64,000 nt of DNA from Prochlorococcus sp. AG-363-P08 (GTDB lineage Bacteria; Cyanobacteriota; Cyanobacteriia; PCC-6307; Cyanobiaceae), in the NCBI GenBank assembly GCA_003278195.1, contig QCGE01000007.1, positions 21,350-85,349 of the forward strand, read 5' to 3'. Made by a program: the position numbers and the translations under genes. A model generated the notes under the pieces. That model saw nothing but the letters and a program-made list of their open reading frames with translations. It was not told the DNA's origin and searched no databases. Below, in pieces: positions 57,693 to 64,000 of the stretch (positions within the stretch are counted from its first letter, which is position 1; each line of letters opens with the position of its first letter).

Positions 57693-59969
57693 ATGGAAAA
57701 CTCGAAAGGGGGTGGATTTGCACAAAACAAACTCAATCCCAAGAAACCAAAGATTATAAAAGAAGAAGAAGCTATTAAACATGAAAAGCAAGCATACTTC
57801 TACACGCAAAATGGGAGCACCAAAAAGGCTAAGGAAATTTATCTTTTTTTGTTAAAAGGTGGTATTTCATCATTTAATTGTCTTACTAACCTTGGATTAA
57901 TTTACATTAAAGAAAAAAATTATGAATCAGCAATTGATTTACTTGGTCAAGCTATTAATCAAGATCCCAACTCAACAATAGTCTTGACTAATCTTGCCTT
58001 AACATACAAGCAATTAAAAAAGCCAGAAAAAGCACTCGAATACATTCTAAGATCTATTAATATAGATAAAAATATAAATTCTCTGGGTTTGCTTGCTGAG
58101 GTTTACCTTGACAAAGGAGAGCCTAATAATGCAATTGAGGTTTACAATCAAATGTTATTAATAAATCCTAACCAATTTCAAGCATTAGTAAATATTGGAA
58201 GATTATATATTAACAATGGAGAAAAGGAGAAAGGTGTGGAATACATGGAAAGAAGTTTAGAGATAAATCCTGGAAACCCAACCTTGGTATTTGAAATTGC
58301 CATTTACTACAGATCTATCCAACAATACCAAAAAGCTAAATATAATTTCAAAAAAGCATTCATACAGAAGCCGGATTTCGCGGAAGCTGCTTTAGAGATA
58401 GGTGTCGAAGAACATAGAGATGGGAACTTCGATTCCTCATTAGAATATATTAATAAGGCAATTAATATTAACAGAAACTTCCATAATGCCTATTTCTATA
58501 AAGGTCTCCTATACCTGGAGAAAAATAATTATGAAGCTGGAATTGGAAACTTAAATGAATCTATTAGGATTAAATTTGACCATAAAGAATCTATACTTCT
58601 ACTTGCTAATACCTATAGAAAAATTGGTGAAACAGAGAAAGCAATTGAGATGTATTCAAAGATTTACAAAACTGAAGTCGATAATGCATCTATTACCTAT
58701 AATCTAGCTAGTGCATACCATGATATTGATGATTATAGTAGTGCTAATAAGTTCTATAAGAAATCGATAGAACTTGAGCCTAATAATGCTAGCTTTATTG
58801 CAGGTTTTGCATTATTAATGCATGAGAGAGGAAAGTTTAATGAAGCATTGGCATTATATAAGCGAGCATTGAATCTAAAGAAAAATGATACTACTATTTT
58901 GGCCAATTTAGGCATTGTTTATAAAGACATTGGCAATTTTAATGAAGCTTATAATTCATATAATATTGCATTAGAAGCTGATCCAGAAAATTCGCTAGCC
59001 AGAGCTAATCTAGGTATACTTCAACTTCTTAGAGGAGAATATTCTAAAGGTTGGGTCAATTATGATTTTAGATTTAAAGCTGGAAGAGGAGCGGTTAATC
59101 TTCTTGTTCAACCATCAGATGCACAATGTAATTCGGCCAAAGATAGAGGCAAAGATTTACTGCTAATTGCAGAACAGGGTATTGGAGATACAATACAATT
59201 CATTAGATTTGCTAGAGAGCTTAATATCAGAGGAATAAACCCCTCTATTTGTTTACAACAATCCCTATGCAAACTTGTTGATCAGTCGAATCTCTTCCAA
59301 AAGGTATATACACCTGATACAACACCAAAGGACGAATTTAAAAATTGGTTACCTTTACTCTCTGTTCCTCGATTACTTGGGATATCAGAGAAGTCAAACA
59401 TACAAAATAGTCCATATTTAATGGCACCAAAGGACAAAGTGGAAAAATGGAAGAGAAATTTCGCCAATCTAAATAGACCAATAGTTGGAATTAATTGGCA
59501 AGGAAATCCTAAAGCGGAAAGGTTTAACTTGATTGACAGGTCGCTTCCATTCCATACATTTTCTATTCTGCTTAAAAACATAGGTGCAACATTTATATCG
59601 CTTCAAAAGGGATTTGGTTCAGAACAGTTAAGCAAGGATAATTCGAACAATTTATTCCCAAATATTCAATCTTTAATATCGCAAGCTGTAGATTTTGAGG
59701 AGACAGCAGCTATCTATAAAAACTGTGATCTAATTATTACTACTGATACTGCATCGGCCCACTTAGCTGGTTCTATGGGGAAAAAGACATGGCTTTTACT
59801 AAATTCGACACCAGATTGGAGGTGGGGAATAAATGGTAGTAAAACCCTTTGGTATCCTAGTATGGAATTATTTAGACAACGTAAAAGGGGGGAATGGAAA
59901 GATCTAATGTTGGAAGTAAATCAAAGACTTGAATTATTTATAAAAGAATCTGCTTCTTCAAATTTTTAA
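57693..59969 (+). CDS. TPR-repeat protein with C-terminal glycosyltransferase-like domain
   Basis: A 758-residue protein. Residues about 25-460 are roughly a dozen tetratricopeptide repeats (for example NCLTNLGLIYIKEKNYESAI, ANLGIVYKDIGNFNEAYNSY). Residues about 490-750 form a GT9-like domain: LLIAEQGIGDTIQFIRFARE, VGINWQGNPKAERFNLIDRS, LIITTDTASAHLAGSMGKKT and TPDWRWG. This TPR-transferase layout is frequent in marine picocyanobacterial surface islands and may glycosylate proteins or polysaccharide. AT-rich; followed seven bases later by the DUF6165 gene. Confidence 0.85.
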   Translation: MENSKGGGFAQNKLNPKKPKIIKEEEAIKHEKQAYFYTQNGSTKKAKEIYLFLLKGGISSFNCLTNLGLIYIKEKNYESAIDLLGQAINQDPNSTIVLTNLALTYKQLKKPEKALEYILRSINIDKNINSLGLLAEVYLDKGEPNNAIEVYNQMLLINPNQFQALVNIGRLYINNGEKEKGVEYMERSLEINPGNPTLVFEIAIYYRSIQQYQKAKYNFKKAFIQKPDFAEAALEIGVEEHRDGNFDSSLEYINKAININRNFHNAYFYKGLLYLEKNNYEAGIGNLNESIRIKFDHKESILLLANTYRKIGETEKAIEMYSKIYKTEVDNASITYNLASAYHDIDDYSSANKFYKKSIELEPNNASFIAGFALLMHERGKFNEALALYKRALNLKKNDTTILANLGIVYKDIGNFNEAYNSYNIALEADPENSLARANLGILQLLRGEYSKGWVNYDFRFKAGRGAVNLLVQPSDAQCNSAKDRGKDLLLIAEQGIGDTIQFIRFARELNIRGINPSICLQQSLCKLVDQSNLFQKVYTPDTTPKDEFKNWLPLLSVPRLLGISEKSNIQNSPYLMAPKDKVEKWKRNFANLNRPIVGINWQGNPKAERFNLIDRSLPFHTFSILLKNIGATFISLQKGFGSEQLSKDNSNNLFPNIQSLISQAVDFEETAAIYKNCDLIITTDTASAHLAGSMGKKTWLLLNSTPDWRWGINGSKTLWYPSMELFRQRKRGEWKDLMLEVNQRLELFIKESASSNF

Positions 59970-59976
59970 TATAAAA

Positions 59977-60363
59977 ATGAAGTCTATACAAGCTCCAGTC
60001 TCAATAGGTGAACTCATCGATAAAATAACTATTCTAGAAATAAAAGTAGAGAAGCTTGAAAGAGAGGCTCAAAAAAATGCAGCCAAAGAATTAGATTTTT
60101 TAAATCAAGTCCTAATCAGAGAAAAGATTAAGGTTGAGGTTGAACTTTTTCAGAAGCTTAAAAGTGTTAATATAAAGCTATGGGAGATAGAAGAAAAAAT
60201 AAGAAATCACGAGAAATCAAATGAATTTGGAGATGATTTCATTAATTTAGCTAGAGCTGTCTATATACAAAATGACCTAAGAGCATCTATAAAAAGAGAA
60301 ATTAATATCAAATTAAATTCTGAACTAATAGAAGAAAAATCTTATCCAGACTATACAATATAA
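59977..60363 (+). CDS. DUF6165 family protein
   Basis: A 128-residue soluble, mainly coiled-coil/helical protein: APVSIGELIDKITILEIKVE, then VNIKLWEIEEKIRNHEKS and LARAVYIQNDLRASIKREIN, matching what I recall of DUF6165, often next to TPR-glycosyltransferase genes. It is probably co-transcribed with the TPR gene upstream. Function unknown. Confidence 0.8.
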   Translation: MKSIQAPVSIGELIDKITILEIKVEKLEREAQKNAAKELDFLNQVLIREKIKVEVELFQKLKSVNIKLWEIEEKIRNHEKSNEFGDDFINLARAVYIQNDLRASIKREINIKLNSELIEEKSYPDYTI

Positions 60364-60408
60364 GTATTAGTATATCTATCAATTTTGTTTTTTAATAATC
60401 GCTTATCT

Positions 60409-61437
60409 TTATTTCCAACCTGAGTTTCTCATTAGTCTGATTGCTCGAGAATTTGCCCTACCAAGTTGACTAATAGTAACTTTATCTGGCGTAAACCTCC
60501 CAAACTTAAGTAACTCAGGAGAATTTCCATATCCACGAAGTGGATGTTCAAAAGTTGGCCCCGCAAGTCCACTGCTACCATCTGGTGATGCCAAATACTC
60601 TAATAAAGTTATGGCCTCATCTCTATTTTTTGAATATTTAGCGATGCCTCCTGCACTAACATTTATATGTGCTGGATTTGGTGTTATTACATTAAGTTTC
60701 TCAGCCAACTTCCTGTCATTGGTACCATTTATACCTGCTAGCATTCTAGCGATATAGTAATGATTGACGATTCCAACTCCACATTTACCTTGAGCTACTG
60801 CTCTTGCTAATGAAATATCCCCGCCAAAATAAGGCTGAGATACATTTTTAATCATTCCTCTAAGCCAAGACCTTGTTGATGACTCCCCATATAAAACCAA
60901 TTGATCAGCAACTAGTGATTGATTGTATACATTATTTCTCTTTCTAAGGCATACTTTTCCTTTCAAGTCAGGGGAAGCTAAATCAGAGTATTTATTTATT
61001 TTGCTTATATCTACTACTTTAGGGTTAGCAATAATTAAACGAACTCTTCTGGTTAATCCATACCAACGACCTCTTGGATCTCGATACTCTTTTGGAACTT
61101 CACTGTCTAACTTATCTGACCGATAAGGCTGCAAAAGCCCTGCCTTAGCTGCATTGCTTATTCTTGCAGCATCAACAAGTAAAATAATATCTGCTTTAGA
61201 GTTGCTACCTTCTCTTTTTAGTCGCTCAACCAAGGAAATACCAGTTGCTTCTATTAACCTCACTCTGATGCCGGTCTCTTCAGAAAACCTCTTATATATT
61301 TGACGATCCGTATTGTAATGGCGCCCGGAATAAACTCGAACTTCTCTAACGTCTGCCTTAGACGAAGGCAATAACAACGAAGAAATAGCAAAAAAAGCTG
61401 AGATTGAGGTTTTAAAAATTGTTTTTATTTCTTTCAT
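60409..61437 (-). CDS. futA: Iron(III) ABC transporter substrate-binding protein
   Basis: Periplasmic ferric iron binding protein (FutA/IdiA). Signal peptide SISAFFAISSLLLPSSKA near residue 11. Mature part: VREVRVYSGRHYNTDRQIYK, RGRWYGLTRRVRLIIANPKV and GVGIVNHYYIARML, with the Tyr residues that bind iron. 342 residues is normal. Divergent from the piuC-like gene, sharing a 141-base gap; both relate to iron. Confidence 0.93.
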   Translation of the reverse strand: MKEIKTIFKTSISAFFAISSLLLPSSKADVREVRVYSGRHYNTDRQIYKRFSEETGIRVRLIEATGISLVERLKREGSNSKADIILLVDAARISNAAKAGLLQPYRSDKLDSEVPKEYRDPRGRWYGLTRRVRLIIANPKVVDISKINKYSDLASPDLKGKVCLRKRNNVYNQSLVADQLVLYGESSTRSWLRGMIKNVSQPYFGGDISLARAVAQGKCGVGIVNHYYIARMLAGINGTNDRKLAEKLNVITPNPAHINVSAGGIAKYSKNRDEAITLLEYLASPDGSSGLAGPTFEHPLRGYGNSPELLKFGRFTPDKVTISQLGRANSRAIRLMRNSGWK

Positions 61438-61578
61438 GGGTGCTTAAAACTTCTCAAAATAGATTTCCAGGTTATACACAGCTCAAGAAGTGGATAGTGC
61501 ATTCACTACTATGAGATGTATCAAATGATCCTCTTTCTCTCGTTATTTTGCAATCATTAGTTTGACTAGACTAAAACC
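61438..61578. promoter_or_regulatory. Divergent promoter region of futA and piuC-like gene
   Basis: Gap between two divergent iron-related genes, so an iron-responsive (Fur) operator is expected. TAGTG-CATT-CACTA around 61495-61508 is a small inverted repeat and TTTTGCAATCATTAG near 61546 is AT-rich and loosely Fur-like. Neither is a convincing Fur box by eye. Confidence 0.35.
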
Positions 61579-62244
61579 ATGGAATTCGTAACTCACAAAC
61601 TAATTGATGAAGATACTTGTGAAAAGATTAATAGATTAATTTTAAATGACCAAAAATCATGGATAGATGGCAAAAAGACTGCAGGAAGTCATGCAGCAGT
61701 TAATAAAAACAACCGGCAACTTTTAAGAAGCTCTAAAGCATCAGTTGAACAGAGTGAATTACTACTTGAAAAGATGTACTCAGACCCTTTAATTAAAAGT
61801 TTTTCTTTGCCTAGGCATATACATGGACTAATGTTTAGTAAAACATCTTCTGGCGAAGGTTATGGCATGCATGTTGACAATGCCTTTATGAGCTCAGGAA
61901 GAAGTGACTTATCATTTACAATATTTTTAAGCGACCCACAAAGCTATAAAGGGGGACAACTAGTTATTCAATCTGTCCAAGATATCAAGAAATTCAAGCT
62001 AAATCAGGGACAAATAATTATTTATCCAAGCAGCAGTTTGCATGCAGTTGAAGAAGTTACTTGTGGAGAAAGAATTGCATGTGTTGGGTGGATAGAAAGT
62101 TATATTCGAAGCAACGAGGACAGATCTCTATTGTTTAATCTAGAGGCAGGAGCAAAAGGACTGCTTTCAATGCATGGAAGATCCTCTGAATTAGATCTTA
62201 TTTTTCAGGTCTATGCAAATCTACTAAGAAGACTAGGAGCCTAG
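61579..62244 (+). CDS. PiuC-like Fe(II)/2-oxoglutarate dioxygenase (PKHD type)
   Basis: A 221-residue PKHD-type hydroxylase similar to the iron-uptake factor PiuC. Fe ligands H-x-D in YGMHVDNAFMSSGRSDLSFT near residue 95 and the distal His in YPSSSLHAVEEVTCGERIAC near residue 155, with Arg for 2-oxoglutarate in GERIAC. C-terminal helical part follows. Adjacent to futA. Substrate unknown; the iron link is by family and neighbourhood. Confidence 0.85.
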   Translation: MEFVTHKLIDEDTCEKINRLILNDQKSWIDGKKTAGSHAAVNKNNRQLLRSSKASVEQSELLLEKMYSDPLIKSFSLPRHIHGLMFSKTSSGEGYGMHVDNAFMSSGRSDLSFTIFLSDPQSYKGGQLVIQSVQDIKKFKLNQGQIIIYPSSSLHAVEEVTCGERIACVGWIESYIRSNEDRSLLFNLEAGAKGLLSMHGRSSELDLIFQVYANLLRRLGA

Positions 62245-62341
62245 TAGAGTAGTAAATGTTACAGCGATTAATTACATTGATCACTATCTAAATTCTCTGG
62301 AAGAATAAGAATTGAGGCAAGTTAACCATTTTGAAATCTAC

Positions 62342-62581
62342 ATGGATAAAAGGACTCCGCTTGCAATTTTTATGGCTGCTACCGCCCTTCTAACAACCAA
62401 TGCCCTAAATCCCAACAACATAAATGCAGGAGAGAAAGGAATGGGAGGTCTGAAGGAGTGGACTACAGACCAAGAGGTTGATGCAGAAAGCATTCCTGAC
62501 AAGGAGGCAAAGAAAGCAGCAGAGAAAGCAAAAAAATCAAACATCTGCATACCAATTGGTGAAGGAGAGAATTGCTGGTAA
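62342..62581 (+). CDS. Small exported hypothetical protein (79 aa)
   Basis: ATG at 62342 gives MDKRTPLAIFMAATALLTTN, a signal peptide ending near NPNNINAGE. The mature part is short and charged (DKEAKKAAEKAKKSNICIPI) with two cysteines near the C-terminus (NICIPIGEGENCW). The frame is open to 62312 but the shorter start is preferred for the signal peptide. Function unknown. Confidence 0.65.
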   Translation: MDKRTPLAIFMAATALLTTNALNPNNINAGEKGMGGLKEWTTDQEVDAESIPDKEAKKAAEKAKKSNICIPIGEGENCW

Positions 62582-62751
62582 AGCAATTCTCTAGGTTAAT
62601 AAGTTTGTTTATAGACTTTTAGAATACATTTCCAATACTGAAGGCTCTATTTCCCGTAAGTTCTACTATAAAAAATATAATTACTTCTATTGAATTTGAA
62701 AACAAGTATTTGATTCAGTTAATTAAATATATGTCCAGAATTGGACAAAAA

Positions 62752-62781
62752 AAAAGGCGCTTAATTAAATAAGCGCCTTTT
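62752..62781 (-). terminator. Rho-independent terminator of the porin gene
   Basis: GGCGCTTA and TAAGCGCC form an 8-bp stem with a six-base ATTAAA loop, extended by A:T pairs. Read on the minus strand it is followed by a T9 run, a strong terminator 40 bases after the porin stop. It could also work weakly for the plus-strand gene at 62342. Confidence 0.88.
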
Positions 62782-62820
62782 ATATTTAAATCAATTTACT
62801 AGGCTTTAGATCTGGTGTGA

Positions 62821-64000
62821 TCAGAACTTGAACTCAGTCTTAACCACTGCTCCTAGAACATCAAATTGATCTGTTCCTGAGCCACCAACAGAGGCACCAT
62901 CGGTACCACCAGTGGTAACACCAGTCATACGACCAAATGGGTTATTCAGATAAAACACTGCTGGAGTAACAGTGATGTTGTCTGAAACCCTGATGTCGTA
63001 ATAGAGCTCCATTGCATAGTTGGAGTCATCGTCAGAAGGCTCACCAGAACCAGTAGCAAGGGTGCCTTTGTATTCAGTGATGTGATTAAGAGCACCAAAT
63101 GCAAAGCCAAGCCTGTTGCCATCAACAAATGCATCCTTCCAATTCATGCCGACAAACCAGCCTTGAGATTCCTCACGCTCACCTGTAGAGGCGTCGCTTG
63201 GAAGGTTGTAGGTAGTGATGTCATAGCCAACACTGAAGGAAGGAATAATTCCTGTTTCTTCAGGCTGCCAGAAAGCTCGTAGTGCGTAGCTATCTGCGGA
63301 TGAATCGCAACTTGCACGACTAGTCGCGGTGCAATCCTTTACAGATGCATCTCCGTCATAGGTACCGAAACCAGTTGTAGCTTCCTCACCCTTATTGGCA
63401 TAGGCAAGTGAAACCTGCCATTGAGGGTTGCCGTAGCTGACTTGTGTAAGCCAGATATGGTCTGACTCAGAGGAGAACATACCGCCGCTATCTGCGCCCT
63501 GGCCTGGGGCACCAGATCTGCCATCCTCAGCTGTGTAACCAGTACTTGCTGAGAAGCGAGATTGCATTGGGTCATCAACCTGCTGCTTCCATGCGATACC
63601 AAAACCTGCGCCTGTGCTGGCTCCATAAGTACCGTAGTTACCACCAAGTTTGAAAGCCTTAAGAATTGGCTTATAAACTGAGGGTGACTTGTCGAGCATG
63701 TAATAGTTTTCGATCTTTGGACCTACGAAAACTGTGAAGCTCTCCCCGTAAGGGAATTGATACCAGATTTTGTCAACCTTGAGAGTATCCTCGTTGGCGT
63801 TAGCCCACTCAAGATATGCAGGGTTAACATAAGCATCCTTTCCACCGAAAGCAGATCTGGAGTAGTTGCCTGTCTTCAATCTTGTGTAGAGAAGATCATC
63901 TCCAGTAAAGCTTGTATTCAGGTCTAATTTGAAGACGTAGTTGAAACTAGTTCCATCTGTACGCCCTGTCATTTCTCCTTTCTGACCGTCCATCTGGTAG
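62821..64000 (-). CDS. OprB/SomA-like outer-membrane porin, C-terminal part (cut by window edge)
   Basis: Outer-membrane beta-barrel porin; about 393 residues are present and the frame continues past position 64000 (codons for Tyr-Gln precede the first Met at 63993). LYTRLKTGNYSRSAFGG, KIWYQFPYGESFTVFVGPKI, VSLAYANKGEEATTGFG, GWFVGMNWKDAF and the final VKTEFKF with terminal Phe are typical of cyanobacterial carbohydrate-selective/iron-uptake porins. The N-terminal signal and SLH domain would be outside. A terminator at 62752 follows. Higher GC and regular amphipathic strands contrast with the island genes. Confidence 0.9.
   Translation of the reverse strand, partial: YQMDGQKGEMTGRTDGTSFNYVFKLDLNTSFTGDDLLYTRLKTGNYSRSAFGGKDAYVNPAYLEWANANEDTLKVDKIWYQFPYGESFTVFVGPKIENYYMLDKSPSVYKPILKAFKLGGNYGTYGASTGAGFGIAWKQQVDDPMQSRFSASTGYTAEDGRSGAPGQGADSGGMFSSESDHIWLTQVSYGNPQWQVSLAYANKGEEATTGFGTYDGDASVKDCTATSRASCDSSADSYALRAFWQPEETGIIPSFSVGYDITTYNLPSDASTGEREESQGWFVGMNWKDAFVDGNRLGFAFGALNHITEYKGTLATGSGEPSDDDSNYAMELYYDIRVSDNITVTPAVFYLNNPFGRMTGVTTGGTDGASVGGSGTDQFDVLGAVVKTEFKF

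Overview
The window looks like part of a Prochlorococcus-type marine picocyanobacterial chromosome. Evidence: low GC, very short intergenic gaps, cyanobacterial markers (ARC6/Ftn2 division protein, ClpR-ClpP pair, a group 2 sigma factor, nickel superoxide dismutase with its protease, FutA iron-binding protein, DUF1517 and DUF4359 proteins, a SomA-like porin). The GC level by eye suggests a low-light clade, but that is an inference. There are four tRNA genes, one SRP RNA, no rRNA, no CRISPR and no recognisable insertion sequence.

1-19 kb: core metabolism and translation, mostly on the minus strand: pyrG (partial), aspS, gcvT, speB, a speE remnant, a truncated DUF1517 gene, larB, a TIGR03792-type protein, a trmD-ispF fusion, era, a Bax-inhibitor-like gene, phoH, rpsP, ffh, ftn2, pdhA and a sigma factor. 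18-30 kb: a frameshifted nnrE/nnrD gene, mnmA, lnt, an FKBP isomerase, a nickel cluster (sodN, sodX, putative Ni transporter), trpC, lpd, a SpoU methyltransferase and murA. 30-48 kb: argD, folC, a three-gene unit (DUF4359, CodA-like amidohydrolase, FAD oxidoreductase), miaB, the division cluster ddl-orf-ftsQ-ftsZ, SRP RNA, panB, hemW, a PIN-TRAM protein, clpR-clpP, ilvC and cobD.

48.4-60.4 kb: an AT-rich accessory region for surface polysaccharide. It holds a polyprenyl-phosphate sugar transferase, several glycosyltransferases, an FkbM-like protein, an epimerase and a tightly coupled operon resembling nucleotide-heptose synthesis (GHMP kinase, SIS isomerase, HAD phosphatase fused to a cytidylyltransferase). 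A tRNA-Ser gene interrupts it, followed by a TPR-glycosyltransferase and a DUF6165 gene. 60.4-64 kb: divergent futA and piuC-like iron genes, a small exported protein and the 3' part of a porin gene.

Most notable: a junction near position 4839 where speE and the DUF1517 gene both lose their 5' ends; an in-frame trmD-ispF fusion; a one-base frameshift in an A7 tract inside nnrE/nnrD; a 48-bp perfect palindrome between clpP and ilvC; and the heptose-like operon in the island.
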